Positions 17,593-27,248 of a DNA stretch of 64,000 nt are shown here, one piece after another. Under the pieces are notes generated by a model that had not been told where the DNA came from, did no database searches, and was given only the letters and a program-made list of their open reading frames with translations. Location: assembly GCF_030811855.1 (NCBI RefSeq), contig NZ_JAUSRN010000009.1, forward strand, positions 1 through 64,000, written 5' to 3'. This stretch comes from Variovorax paradoxus (lineage in GTDB: Bacteria > Pseudomonadota > Gammaproteobacteria > Burkholderiales > Burkholderiaceae_C). The stretch's first letter is position 1. Every line of letters begins with the position of its first letter. The position numbers and the translations under genes are program-made.

Positions 17593-17679
17593 TCAAAATC
17601 AAAGCGCGACCTCGGCCTTGCGCTTCCTGGTGCAAGGCCTCAAGTCACGCCGTGTCTCGTTTCTGAAAAGCGCTTTCTC

Positions 17680-19563
17680 ATGAACCGTTATCCGGTCTGG
17701 AAGTACGCGATCATCGTGATCGTGCTGCTTGTGGGGTTGATCTATTCCCTGCCCAATTTCTTCGGCGAAGCACCTGCGGTGCAGGTGTCCGCGGCCAAGT
17801 CGACCGTCAAGGTCGAAGCGGCCACCCAGGGCCGGGTCGAGGAGGCGCTGAAGACGGCCGGGGTCAAGCCCGACCTGTTCACGCTCGAGGGCGGCTCGCT
17901 TCGCGCGCGCTTTGCCACCGCCGACGAGCAGATCAAGGCGCGCGATGCGGTACAGCGCGCGCTGGTGCCCGATCCGGCCGATCCTTCCTATGTGGTGGCG
18001 CTGAACCTGGTTTCCCGTTCGCCGGCCTGGCTCACGGCGCTGCATGCGTTCCCGATGTACCTCGGCCTCGACCTGCGCGGCGGTGTCGACTTCCTGCTGC
18101 AGGTCGACATGAAGGGCGCCATCGACAAGAAGGCCGAATCCTTCGCGGGCGACCTGCGCACCACCTTCCGCGACAAGGGCATCCGCGGCACGTCGGTCAA
18201 CCGCAACGGCCAGACGATCGAGGTTTCGTTCCGCGACGCGGCCGCACTGCAAACGGCCAAGCAGCTGATCCAGGACCAGTTCCAGGACCTCACGACCACC
18301 GACAGCCAGGACGGCAACCTCTGGCGCCTCACGGCCACCATCAAGCCTGAAGCCGCGCGCCGGCTGCAGGACGCGGCCCTGAAGCAGAACATCACCACCC
18401 TGCACAACCGCATCAACGAACTCGGCGTGGCCGAGCCGGTGATCCAGCAGCAGGGCCTCGACCGCATCGTGGTGCAGCTGCCGGGCGTGCAGGACACGGC
18501 CAAGGCCAAGGACATCCTGGGCCGCACCGCCACGCTCGAAATGCGCCTGGTCGACGAGAGCGCCGAAGGCCGCGCAGCCGAACTGAGCGGCGGGCCAGTG
18601 CCCTTCGGCTCCGAGAAATTCTTCGAGCGCAACGGCCGCGCGGTGATCGTGAAGAAGCAGGTGCTCGTCACCGGCGAAAACCTGACCGACGCTCAGCCTG
18701 GCTTCGACCAGCAGAGCAACCAGCCCAAGGTCGACCTGACCATGGACGCCAAGGGCGGCCGCATCATGCGCGACGTGAGCCGCGAGAACTTCAAGAAGCG
18801 CATGGCCATGCTGATTTTCGAGAAGGGCAAGGGCGAAGTGCTCACGGCCCCGTCGATCAACGGCGAGCTCGGCAACCGCTTCCAGATTTCGGGTTCGATG
18901 AACGTGGTCGAAGCTAACGACCTCGCGCTGCTGCTGCGCGCCGGCTCGCTGGCTGCGCCGATGGAAATCATCCAGGAACGCACCATCGGCCCGAGCCTGG
19001 GCGCCGACAACATCGAGAAGGGCTTCAAGAGCGTGATGTATGGCTTCCTGGCCATCATGGTGTTCATGTGCGCCTACTACGCACTGTTCGGCCTGTTCTC
19101 GTCGATCGCCCTGGCCGTCAACCTGATGCTACTGGTGGCGATTCTCTCGATGCTGCAGGCCACGCTCACGCTGCCCGGCATTGCGGCCATGGCGCTGGCC
19201 ATCGGCGTGGCCATCGACTCCAACGTGCTCATCAACGAGCGCGTGCGCGAAGAACTGCGCAACGGCGCCTCGCCGCAGGCGGCCATCCATGCCGGCTACG
19301 ACCGCGCCTGGGGCACCATTCTGGACTCCAACGTGACCACGCTGATTGCCGGCATCGCCTTGCTGGCCTTCGGCTCCGGGCCGATTCGCGGCTTTGCGGT
19401 GGTGCACTGCATCGGCATCGTCACCTCGATGTTCTCCGCCGTGTTCTTCTCGCGCGGCCTCGTCAACTTCTGGTACGGCCAGAAGAAAAAGCTCAAGACG
19501 GTGTCCATCGGCACTGTGTGGCGGCCCAAGACCGACGGCACCGCCGTGGCCGAAGGCAAGTAA
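17680..19563 (+). CDS. secD: protein translocase subunit SecD
   Basis: SecD (627 residues) is the larger half of the RND-like SecDF complex, which uses the proton gradient to pull preproteins across the membrane. It has an N-terminal membrane anchor (about 8-28), a long periplasmic P1 domain starting near YLGLDLRGGVDFLLQVD, and five membrane segments after about residue 445. The conserved signatures GPSLGADNIEKGFKS and MALAIGVAIDSNVLI are both seen. The usual order yajC-secD-secF is kept, with 18 bases to secF. Confidence 0.96.
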   Translation: MNRYPVWKYAIIVIVLLVGLIYSLPNFFGEAPAVQVSAAKSTVKVEAATQGRVEEALKTAGVKPDLFTLEGGSLRARFATADEQIKARDAVQRALVPDPADPSYVVALNLVSRSPAWLTALHAFPMYLGLDLRGGVDFLLQVDMKGAIDKKAESFAGDLRTTFRDKGIRGTSVNRNGQTIEVSFRDAAALQTAKQLIQDQFQDLTTTDSQDGNLWRLTATIKPEAARRLQDAALKQNITTLHNRINELGVAEPVIQQQGLDRIVVQLPGVQDTAKAKDILGRTATLEMRLVDESAEGRAAELSGGPVPFGSEKFFERNGRAVIVKKQVLVTGENLTDAQPGFDQQSNQPKVDLTMDAKGGRIMRDVSRENFKKRMAMLIFEKGKGEVLTAPSINGELGNRFQISGSMNVVEANDLALLLRAGSLAAPMEIIQERTIGPSLGADNIEKGFKSVMYGFLAIMVFMCAYYALFGLFSSIALAVNLMLLVAILSMLQATLTLPGIAAMALAIGVAIDSNVLINERVREELRNGASPQAAIHAGYDRAWGTILDSNVTTLIAGIALLAFGSGPIRGFAVVHCIGIVTSMFSAVFFSRGLVNFWYGQKKKLKTVSIGTVWRPKTDGTAVAEGK

Positions 19564-19581
19564 AGGTCAAGGACAAGCGCC

Positions 19582-20535
19582 ATGGAATTCTTCCGCATCC
19601 ACAAGACCATCCCGTTCATGCGCCACGCCCTGGTGCTGAACATCATCTCCTTCGTCACCTTCGCGCTGGCGGTGTTCTTCCTGCTGCACCGCGGGCTTCA
19701 CCTGTCGGTGGAGTTCACGGGCGGCACCGTGATGGAAGTGGCCTACCAGCAGTCCGCGGACATCGGCAAGGTGCGCGAGGCTGTCGGCAAGCTCGGCTAT
19801 CCGGACGTGCAAGTGCAGAGCTACGGCACTTCGCGCGACGTGCAGATCCGTCTTCCGGCGCAAAAGGGCATGAACTCCGACCAGCAGAGCGCGCAGGTGA
19901 TGCAGGCTCTCAAGGCGGTCGACCCGTCGGCCACGCAGCGCGGCATCGAAGTCGTCGGCCCGCAGGTGGGCGACGAACTCACCACCAACGGCCTCAAGGC
20001 GCTGGGCATGGTGGTAGTCGGCATCATGATCTACCTGGCGTTCCGCTTCGAATGGAAGTTCGCCGTGGCCACCGTGCTGGCCAACCTGCATGACGTGGTG
20101 ATCATCCTGGGGTTCTTTGCCTTCTTCCAGTGGGAGTTTTCGCTCGCGGTGCTGGCGGCGGTGCTGGCGGTGCTGGGCTACTCGGTCAACGAGTCGGTCG
20201 TGATTTTCGACCGGGTGCGCGAGAACTTCCGCCGCTACCGCAAGATGAACACCGTCGAGATCATCGACAACGCAATCACCTCCACCATCAGCCGGACCAT
20301 CATCACGCACGGTTCGACGCAGCTGGTGGTGCTCTCGATGTTCTTCTTCGGCGGCCCGACGCTTCACTACTTTGCGCTGGCGCTGACCATCGGCATCCTG
20401 TTCGGTATCTATTCGTCGGCCTTCGTGGCCGCGGCGATTGCCATGTGGCTCGGCGTCAAGCGCGAAGATCTCGTCAAGGGCCCGGTCAAGCGCGACGGCG
20501 GCCCGGACGATCCGAACGCCGGCGCGGTGGTCTGA
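19582..20535 (+). CDS. secF: protein translocase subunit SecF
   Basis: SecF (317 residues) completes the SecDF complex. The N-terminal membrane segment is followed by the signature LSVEFTGGTVMEV near residues 37-49, a small periplasmic domain, then five membrane segments from about residue 135. The conserved NESVVIFDRVREN segment lies in the membrane region and TISRTIITHGSTQL further on. The gene ends the operon. Confidence 0.96.
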   Translation: MEFFRIHKTIPFMRHALVLNIISFVTFALAVFFLLHRGLHLSVEFTGGTVMEVAYQQSADIGKVREAVGKLGYPDVQVQSYGTSRDVQIRLPAQKGMNSDQQSAQVMQALKAVDPSATQRGIEVVGPQVGDELTTNGLKALGMVVVGIMIYLAFRFEWKFAVATVLANLHDVVIILGFFAFFQWEFSLAVLAAVLAVLGYSVNESVVIFDRVRENFRRYRKMNTVEIIDNAITSTISRTIITHGSTQLVVLSMFFFGGPTLHYFALALTIGILFGIYSSAFVAAAIAMWLGVKREDLVKGPVKRDGGPDDPNAGAVV

Positions 20536-20677
20536 CCCCCGCTGAATTCGAGAGGAACGGGCCGCGGAAGTCAGCCAAAATGCTGCAGCTGATGCACACT
20601 TGTGTGGTTGCTTCTCCCGAAGCAAGCTCCCGGTTGTCGCCAACCCACAGAGCCCCACTGGCCTTCCCGATCCTTCA

Positions 20678-23074
20678 ATGAGCATTGCGCGGTCCGTCTC
20701 TTCCCTGCAGCTCGCGCGCGAAACGCGCGAGCGCTTCGTTCTGGCGACCGGGGGCGTCATCGCCCCGGTGGCGCAAGCCATCAGGGACCGCCTGACGCAA
20801 CAGGCTTCGGAGGTGGGCAATGCGCGCTCCATGCAGGAGAGCCGCGATGACTTCGTGGCCTTCCAGGGCCAGGCTTCGCACTGGGTGGCGCTCGCGCAGT
20901 CGGGCTGGCGCAAGTCGGTCGATGCCTCCGGTGCGGCGCCCGGCGTGTCATCGAATGCAAAGCTCCGGCTCGAACTCATCGATGACGATGCGATGGAGAG
21001 CAGCATTCTTTCATCGCGCCTGGCGCAGGTGATCCACGACAAGGCCAGCTTCGAACTCAGCGATCTTCGGCTGCGCATCCAGCACCTGGAAGGGTCCAGC
21101 GAACTCGACGCCCACGACGTACTCCGGCCCGAATCGCTGGCCAAGCTGCTGGTCGACCAGTGGCTGGCCGCCGGCCTGAGCCGCGCGTTGTGGGCGCGGG
21201 TGCAAGACACGGTGCAGCAGCACCTCGTCGGCGTGGTGGTCAAGGCCTATGAAGACGCCAACGCGTTCCTGATTTCGAAGGGCGTGATGCCCGAGATCGA
21301 TCTCAAGAGCTTCGTCCGGCGCACGGGCGCTTCCGGCGGCGGTGCGGGCGGCGGCGGGCCGTCGACGGTGCCCGGGTCTCCTTACGCCACGCAGGCCGCA
21401 GGCGCACCGCAGCCCGTTGGCGCCGTGCAGCGGCAGGGCTTCGACGCGTCATCGCAGGCGCGGGGTTTCACGCCTTCCGTGCCGGCCATGACGACGGGCG
21501 GATCGCCTCTGATGGTTGCGCGCCAGCGCGCGCAGACGGCGCTGCTGAGCCTCAAGCGCTTCGTGGCCGCGCGCATCGGCGCGGATGTGCCCAATGCCTC
21601 CTCCTCCCCGACGACCACGGGAATGGACGGACGCGCGCCAGGTGCCGGACCGGCCGGCGACGGTTCTTCGCGCGCTGCTTCCAAGACCTTCGCAGGGCTC
21701 ATCGCAGAAGCCGAAGCCGCCTACCGGATGGCCGCCACGCAGTACATGGATGGTTCCGGGGAGCAGGCCACCGTCATCCAGCAGGCTTCGGTCGACCTGC
21801 GGCGGCGCAGCGCGGAGCTCAAGAAGCGCGCGCCCACCACCGCCGACAAGGCAACGGTCGAGATCGTGGCGCTCATGTTCCAGGCCATCCTCGCGGAAGA
21901 GCGCATTCCTTTTTCGGCGCGTGTCTGGTTTGCGCGGCTGCAGATGCCCGTGCTGCGCGTGGCCATTGCGGAGCCCGAATTCTTCGGCACGCTGCAGCAC
22001 CCGGCGCGCATGCTGATCGACCGCATGGGCTCCTGCGTGATGGGGTTCGACGCCGCCGCCATCTCGGGCAGCGCGCTCGAGGGCGAGATTCGGCGCGTGG
22101 TGCAGGTCATCGAGCAATACCCGGAAACCGGCCAGCGCGTGTTCAAGCTGGTGTTCGACGAGTTCGTCGCCTTCCTGAACCGCTATCTCACGCAGAGCGA
22201 CGCCACCCAGCGCGTCATGAGCGTGGCGCAGCAGGTCGAGCAGAAGGAAACGATGGCGATCCAGTACACCATCGAACTGCGCAAGATGCTCAACGACATG
22301 CCGGTGCGCGAAGAGATACGCGAGTTCCTCTTCAAGGTCTGGGCCGAGGTGCTGGCGATTGCCGCCTTGCGCTATGGCGCACAGGGCGAGCAGACCGTGA
22401 TGCTCAAGCGCGTGGCCTCCGAACTGGTGTGGGCCGCAAGCGCCAAGCCCAACCGCGCCGACCGCGCCCGCGTGATCCAGGACCTGCCGCAGCTGCTGCA
22501 GCGCCTGCGCTTGGGCATGACCCTGCTCGGCATCATCGACGAGCCGCAAGAAGTGCACATCAAGGCCATCGGTGCGACCTTGTCCGATGCCTTCCTGTCC
22601 AAGACCGAAGCCATTCCCGCGGCCAAGATCGAAGCCATGGCCGATCGCCTGGCGCACCTTGAAGATTTCGTCAGCGACGACGGCAGTGCCTCCAACCTGC
22701 CGCTCGACGCGAACAGCATCGAATTGCTGCTGGGCATGGATGCGGCTTCCATCGAAGTCGTGGCCGACATCGCGGGCGGATCGCCGGCCGAAGACATGCT
22801 GGCGTGGGCCCATGAGCTGGAAGTAGGCAACTGGTTCATGCTCGACCACAACGACCGCGTGAGCCAGGTGCAGTTCGTGTGGCGAAGCGACCGCAAGCAA
22901 CTGCACCTGTTTGCCACGGCCGACGGCCGCAGCTTCCTGATCCAGGTCGGGCGGCTGGCCAACTATCTGCAGGCCGGACTGCTTGTGCCCGCCGAGGAAG
23001 AAACGCTCACGGTGCGCGCCACACGCGAGGCGCTGGCCAAGCTGGATGCCAATCCGGAACGGCTGCTGAACTAG
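20678..23074 (+). CDS. DUF1631 family protein
   Basis: This 798-residue protein matches the DUF1631 family, large cytoplasmic proteins found mainly in beta- and gammaproteobacteria and of unknown function. It is sometimes misnamed thymidine phosphorylase. A helical N-terminal part (1-235) is joined by a glycine-rich linker (GASGGGAGGGG region) to a long helical region. The C-terminal segment VSQVQFVWRSDRKQLHLFATADG looks PilZ-like and might bind a nucleotide, which is speculative. No signal peptide or membrane segment is seen. It converges on smg with five bases between stops. Confidence 0.8.
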   Translation: MSIARSVSSLQLARETRERFVLATGGVIAPVAQAIRDRLTQQASEVGNARSMQESRDDFVAFQGQASHWVALAQSGWRKSVDASGAAPGVSSNAKLRLELIDDDAMESSILSSRLAQVIHDKASFELSDLRLRIQHLEGSSELDAHDVLRPESLAKLLVDQWLAAGLSRALWARVQDTVQQHLVGVVVKAYEDANAFLISKGVMPEIDLKSFVRRTGASGGGAGGGGPSTVPGSPYATQAAGAPQPVGAVQRQGFDASSQARGFTPSVPAMTTGGSPLMVARQRAQTALLSLKRFVAARIGADVPNASSSPTTTGMDGRAPGAGPAGDGSSRAASKTFAGLIAEAEAAYRMAATQYMDGSGEQATVIQQASVDLRRRSAELKKRAPTTADKATVEIVALMFQAILAEERIPFSARVWFARLQMPVLRVAIAEPEFFGTLQHPARMLIDRMGSCVMGFDAAAISGSALEGEIRRVVQVIEQYPETGQRVFKLVFDEFVAFLNRYLTQSDATQRVMSVAQQVEQKETMAIQYTIELRKMLNDMPVREEIREFLFKVWAEVLAIAALRYGAQGEQTVMLKRVASELVWAASAKPNRADRARVIQDLPQLLQRLRLGMTLLGIIDEPQEVHIKAIGATLSDAFLSKTEAIPAAKIEAMADRLAHLEDFVSDDGSASNLPLDANSIELLLGMDAASIEVVADIAGGSPAEDMLAWAHELEVGNWFMLDHNDRVSQVQFVWRSDRKQLHLFATADGRSFLIQVGRLANYLQAGLLVPAEEETLTVRATREALAKLDANPERLLN

Positions 23075-23079
23075 CGCAA

Positions 23080-23598
23080 CTAGTGGGCGATTCGGCCTTC
23101 GCGGCTTTCGCAGAGTTCATCGAGCACGAGCGCGTCAGGCTCGATGCCCGTGCTCCAGTGCACCATCAGCACGATGATCTTGAGTTCGTCGAGCGCGACC
23201 GGATCGCCCGGCGCGGCCATGGCGCGTTCGACGACGATCTCACGCAAGCCGCAGGACAGCACGTTCGACGACTCGAGAAAGCGGATGAAGCCGAGGCAAT
23301 CGGCGCCCAGGTGCTCCTGCTCGGCCTGCGAATAGACCCGCATGGCGTTGTCCGACTGCGGCAAGGCCGGCTCCGGGGAGCCGCGCAGCGTGACCGTGGC
23401 GACCGCCTCGTCGATGGCGCTTCGCTCGAACTGCAAGCCCTGCGTTGCAAGGCTCAGGCCGTCGAGCCATTGCAGCGCATCGCGGATTTCTTCTGCCTCG
23501 AAGCCGTGCGCGCTGAGCTTGCGGCCCAGTTGTCCGGGTTCGGGGCAGGCATCGCCGCGCCAATAGTTTTCGTAGACAAACACGAGCACTTCGAACAT
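23080..23598 (-). CDS. smg: Smg family protein (DUF494)
   Basis: This 172-residue acidic protein matches Smg/DUF494, starting MFEVLVFVYENYW with the family's AHGFEAEEIRDALQWLDGL segment. The family is usually found next to dprA and topA in proteobacteria and its molecular role is not established. Here it lies 68 bases downstream of dprA on the same strand, but topA is not next; a DUF1631 gene occupies that place on the other strand. Confidence 0.9.
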   Translation of the reverse strand: MFEVLVFVYENYWRGDACPEPGQLGRKLSAHGFEAEEIRDALQWLDGLSLATQGLQFERSAIDEAVATVTLRGSPEPALPQSDNAMRVYSQAEQEHLGADCLGFIRFLESSNVLSCGLREIVVERAMAAPGDPVALDELKIIVLMVHWSTGIEPDALVLDELCESREGRIAH

Positions 23599-23666
23599 GG
23601 GCCCAATATAGCCGAAGCCGGTCGCTCGCCCGCAAGCTTTGCGTGCCGGGCTCGGCAGACAAGGGG

Positions 23667-24830
23667 CTATGCCGCCGCAGCTCTTTGAAACAGGCCGCCG
23701 GGCAGCCGCGCGACGTGGCCGTCGAGCTCGAGTTCGAGCATCTTGGCCTGCAGTGCGGCGGCGCTCCAGCCTGTGCGCGCGCTCAATGCGTCGAGGCTCA
23801 CGGGGTCGAAGCCGAGCGCTTCGAGAAGCGGATGCTCCTTCCCGTTCGAGGCGGCCGGATCGCCCGCGCTCGCATTCTCGAAAAGACCCGGAGCCGCGCC
23901 GCCGGCTGCTCGCAGCGCAGGCAGTTCTTCGAGGATGTCGTTCACCGATTCGACCAGCTTCGCGCCCTGGCGGATCAGCGCATGGCAGCCGCGCGATTGC
24001 GGCGAGTGGATCGATCCCGGAATGGCGAACACTTCCTTGCCTTGTTCCGAGGTGAGCCGGGCGGTGATCAGCGAGCCCGATTGCAGCGCGGCCTCCACCA
24101 CCAGCGTGCCGCGCGCGAGGCCGGCGATCAGGCGGTTGCGTTTCGGAAAATTCTGCGTGAGCGGCGGCGTGCCGAGCGGCAGCTCGCTCACGATCAATCC
24201 GTTCGCCATGATGCGGTGCGCCAGGTCGCGGTGCCGGGCGGGATAGACGCGGTCGAGGCCGGTTCCCACCACGGCCACCGTGGCAAGCCGCGGCGCGTCG
24301 CCGGCGGCATCGAGCGCGCCCTGGTGCGCGGCCCCGTCGACGCCGAGCGCCAGCCCGGAAATCACGGGCAGGCCCGCTTCGCCCAGTGCCCGCCCAAAGG
24401 CGCGAGCGTTCGCCGCGCCCTGCGGTGTCGGGTTGCGGCTGCCCACCACTGCAATGCTGTTGTCCAGCTGCGTCAGGTCGAATGCCGCGGCGCCGAGCAC
24501 ATAGAGCATCAGTGGCGGGTCGGCCATTTCGAGCAGCGACGCGGGGTAGCCCGCATCGCCCAGCGTCACGAGGCGCCGCGTGGTGGCGCCTTCATCGGCA
24601 GTAGGTTGGAGCCATTGCCAGGTCTGGTCGATCTGGGCCTGCAGGCCCTGGGGCGCCTGCTGCAAGGCATCAGCTTGTGCCGCCGATACGACCTGCCGAA
24701 GCACAGCGCCGCTCTCTGCAAAAATTTTCTCTGGCAGGCCGAAAGCGGCGAGCAGCCGGCGCGCGGCCCCGTCGCCGATGCCGGGCGTCAGTGAAAGCCG
24801 CAGCCAGCCTGCGAGTTCTGCGCGTTCCAA
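23667..24830 (-). CDS. dprA: DNA-processing protein DprA
   Basis: DprA (387 residues) protects incoming single-stranded DNA and loads RecA during natural transformation. The Rossmann-like domain covers about residues 80-300, with VVGSRNPTPQGAANARAFG, SGLALGVDGAAHQGALDA and the signature NFPKRNRLIAGLARG. A C-terminal winged-helix DML1-like domain follows. The start is TTG at 24830: an in-frame TGA (the stop of the upstream lysM gene) lies seven codons before it and there is no ATG. No clear Shine-Dalgarno precedes it, so translation is probably coupled to the upstream gene. Confidence 0.93.
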   Translation of the reverse strand: MERAELAGWLRLSLTPGIGDGAARRLLAAFGLPEKIFAESGAVLRQVVSAAQADALQQAPQGLQAQIDQTWQWLQPTADEGATTRRLVTLGDAGYPASLLEMADPPLMLYVLGAAAFDLTQLDNSIAVVGSRNPTPQGAANARAFGRALGEAGLPVISGLALGVDGAAHQGALDAAGDAPRLATVAVVGTGLDRVYPARHRDLAHRIMANGLIVSELPLGTPPLTQNFPKRNRLIAGLARGTLVVEAALQSGSLITARLTSEQGKEVFAIPGSIHSPQSRGCHALIRQGAKLVESVNDILEELPALRAAGGAAPGLFENASAGDPAASNGKEHPLLEALGFDPVSLDALSARTGWSAAALQAKMLELELDGHVARLPGGLFQRAAAA

Positions 24831-24851
24831 ATGAAAGCGAAAGAGAAAGGG

Positions 24852-26066
24852 TCAGGGATTGACGAGGAAGTCGCCGGCACGCGGAGTGTCGGTAATTTCG
24901 AGCACGAGAGCGTACGACACTTTCTCGAAGGGCCGGAACACCATCAGGAGGCCGATGCGTTCGTTCGGAAGCTTGATCGTTTCCTTGCGCTCGCCGGTCC
25001 GGTCGAGAATGGTTTCGCCGTTCTTCAGGATGGCCAGCACGTGGCCGCTGTCGATGCCGTCGCGGGTACCCTTGTTGATGGCCACCACCTGGTTCTGGGC
25101 CGCGAACTGCACCGCGTTGCCATAGACCGAGATGATGCGGCCTTCGACTTGTGTGGAGGGCGCGCGCGGCACGTAGCTCAGCAGTTGGCGCGGCGGTTCC
25201 GGCAGCAGGCGGTCGCCGGCGCGGATTTCTTCGCGCGCCGCGATGATGTCGATGCTGGCCGGCACCACGGTGATGACGTCCTTGTCCTTGTCGGTTTCGA
25301 CCGTGGTCGATTCGCCGCGCTTGAGCTGGGCCTTGCCCAGGTACTGCGCCTCGTAGCCGAGGATTTCGCCGGTTCCCGGGTCCTTAAGCGGCGTGGCGCT
25401 GCGGAACACGCGGAAGTTCTTCAGCGGCCCCGGGGCTTCGAGCAGCGGCGTCTCGGCATTGCCGCGCGCATACGCACGGTCGCCGCGCGACAGCAGCACG
25501 CGGCTGTCGTTGCCGGCCACGATGCGCGGCGCGCTTTGCAGCGTGTCGGAATCCACCACGATCGGCTCGCTCAGGAACGGCTCGATGATGCTCGGATTGA
25601 GCGTGGGCAGCGCCATGCCGGCCAGCGAGTCGAAGCGGGTGCGCGGCGACAGCTTGATGGTGCCGCCGTCGGCGCTGCCGCCCGCGCCGCGGCGCATGGT
25701 CAGCCGTGCGCGGCCGCCGGTCTTGTCCAGGTACAGCACCTGGCCTGGGTAGATGCGGTGCGGATTGGCAATCTCACTGATGTTCATGCCCCACAGCTCC
25801 GGCCAGCGCCAGGGGCGCAGCAGATAGAGGCGCGAAATGGCCCACAGCGTGTCGCCGGGCTTCACCGTGTATTCGTCGGGCGCACTGGCCGCGAGTTCGC
25901 TCAGCGGAACGCCGTTCTGGGCGGTTTGCTGGGCGGTGGCGCGCTGCTGCGGGGTGACAGGATAGTTTTGCGCCCACGCCGTCGTGCCGCTGCTGATCAC
26001 TGCAAGGGCTGCCAACGTGGCGAAAAGGTGCGTGCGCTGGCGGACAGGGGTTCGGAGCTTTTTCAT
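24852..26066 (-). CDS. exported LysM-domain protein
   Basis: The 404-residue protein has a signal peptide (MKKLRTPVRQRTH then a hydrophobic stretch, cleavage near TAWAQ). A LysM peptidoglycan-binding domain follows near residues 55-105 (YTVKPGDTLWAISRLYLLRPWRWPELWGMN). The remaining region is the conserved part found in betaproteobacterial proteins beside dprA. It probably binds the cell wall in the periplasm. The ATG at 26066 starts a clean signal sequence; an earlier in-frame start would hide it. It is divergent from def. Confidence 0.88.
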   Translation of the reverse strand: MKKLRTPVRQRTHLFATLAALAVISSGTTAWAQNYPVTPQQRATAQQTAQNGVPLSELAASAPDEYTVKPGDTLWAISRLYLLRPWRWPELWGMNISEIANPHRIYPGQVLYLDKTGGRARLTMRRGAGGSADGGTIKLSPRTRFDSLAGMALPTLNPSIIEPFLSEPIVVDSDTLQSAPRIVAGNDSRVLLSRGDRAYARGNAETPLLEAPGPLKNFRVFRSATPLKDPGTGEILGYEAQYLGKAQLKRGESTTVETDKDKDVITVVPASIDIIAAREEIRAGDRLLPEPPRQLLSYVPRAPSTQVEGRIISVYGNAVQFAAQNQVVAINKGTRDGIDSGHVLAILKNGETILDRTGERKETIKLPNERIGLLMVFRPFEKVSYALVLEITDTPRAGDFLVNP

Positions 26067-26226
26067 GTCTGGATGGGTGAGCGCACCGAGTATCGGTGCA
26101 CATACGAATCTCACAATTTGCTACGAATTCTGCGCCCGAAGCCCTTGGGAGGGCAACGTTTTCAGGCGATCCCGGCTCATGGCGTCGCGGAATTGGCGAA
26201 AATAGCCACAACTTTTCCCCTTTTTC
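26067..26226. promoter_or_regulatory. divergent region between lysM and def
   Basis: This 160-base region separates two divergent operons and must contain promoters for both. I find no convincing paired -35 and -10 boxes, and no ribosomal-leader structure. The sequence before def is locally AT-rich (ATAGCCACAACTTTTCCCC). Confidence 0.3.
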
Positions 26227-26748
26227 ATGGCCAAACGAATCATTCTGAGTTACCCGGACAAGCGCCTGCACACGGTGGCCAAGCCGGTGCAGGGCGTGGA
26301 TGCGCGCATCAAGGCGCTGGTTGCCGACATGCTGGAGACCATGTACGACGCCAGCGGCATCGGGCTGGCCGCGACCCAGGTCGACGTGCACGAACGGCTG
26401 GTGGTCATCGACGTTTCCGAAGAGCGCAACGAGCCGATCGTTCTCATCAACCCCGAGATTATCTGGGCCAGCGACGAAAAAGTGCTGAATGAAGAGGGCT
26501 GCCTGTCGGTGCCCGGCATCTACGACGGCGTGATGCGCTCCACGTCCGTCAAGGTTCAGGCGCTGGACGAGAACGGCGAAATGCGCACCATCGAGGCCGA
26601 TGGGCTGTTGGCGGTCTGCGTCCAGCACGAGCTCGACCACCTCCTGGGCAAGGTGTTCGTCGAATACCTGTCGCCGCTCAAGCGCAACCGCATCAAGAGC
26701 AAGCTGCTCAAGCAGCAGCGGGAAGAGGCCAAAGAGGGCCGGGCGTGA
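26227..26748 (+). CDS. def: peptide deformylase
   Basis: Def (173 residues) removes the N-formyl group from nascent proteins. All three motifs are present: GIGLAATQ (motif I, near residue 46), EEGCLSVPG (motif II, near 91, with the metal-binding Cys) and QHELDHLLG (motif III, near 135). The stop overlaps the GTG of the next gene. It is in an operon with fmt, the enzyme that adds the formyl group, which is the classical pairing. Confidence 0.96.
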   Translation: MAKRIILSYPDKRLHTVAKPVQGVDARIKALVADMLETMYDASGIGLAATQVDVHERLVVIDVSEERNEPIVLINPEIIWASDEKVLNEEGCLSVPGIYDGVMRSTSVKVQALDENGEMRTIEADGLLAVCVQHELDHLLGKVFVEYLSPLKRNRIKSKLLKQQREEAKEGRA

Positions 26749-26750
26749 CC

Positions 26751-27248
26751 ATGCCTTGCCTGCGGCGCTGGGCGACCGTTCTGGCCGCAGGGCTTGTCGT
26801 CCTGGCCGGCTGCGCCAGCGAACCGACGCGCATTGTTCCGGGTACCACGGCGGCCGAAACGCTGCAGCGCCTGGGTGCGCCCACGGGCCGCTATCCGCTC
26901 AACGGCGGTGGAGAGCGGCTCCAGTATTCGCGCATGCCTGCGGGTTTCGAAGTCACCGATATCGACGTCGATGCCTCGGGCAAGGTGGTTTCCGTCACCC
27001 AGGTGCTCAACGAGGCACGCTTCGGCCACGACATCAAGGTCGACCAATGGCGCCAGAACGACGTGCTCGCCTTCTATGGCCGGCCTTATGAAACCAGCCG
27101 CGTCAGCTCCTTCGACGGCACCGTCTGGACCTGGCGCTACAAGGCAGTGAACGAGCGCCGCATGCTCTATATCTACATCGATCCGACGGGCGTGGTTCGC
27201 CGCTATCACACGGGGGACGATCTCGAACTCGATCGGATCCGCGATTGA
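26751..27248 (+). CDS. small BamE/SmpA-like lipoprotein
   Basis: The protein of about 165 residues has a lipoprotein signal ending LVVLAGC, then a mature part with [20 protein letters not shown]. This resembles the SmpA/OmlA/BamE-type fold found in many outer-membrane lipoproteins. Two starts are possible: GTG at 26745, overlapping the def stop, or ATG at 26751, which is preferred. It lies between def and fmt, a position seen in other Comamonadaceae. Its function is unknown; a repeated hairpin fold is only inferred. Confidence 0.75.
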   Translation: MPCLRRWATVLAAGLVVLAGCASEPTRIVPGTTAAETLQRLGAPTGRYPLNGGGERLQYSRMPAGFEVTDIDVDASGKVVSVTQVLNEARFGHDIKVDQWRQNDVLAFYGRPYETSRVSSFDGTVWTWRYKAVNERRMLYIYIDPTGVVRRYHTGDDLELDRIRD

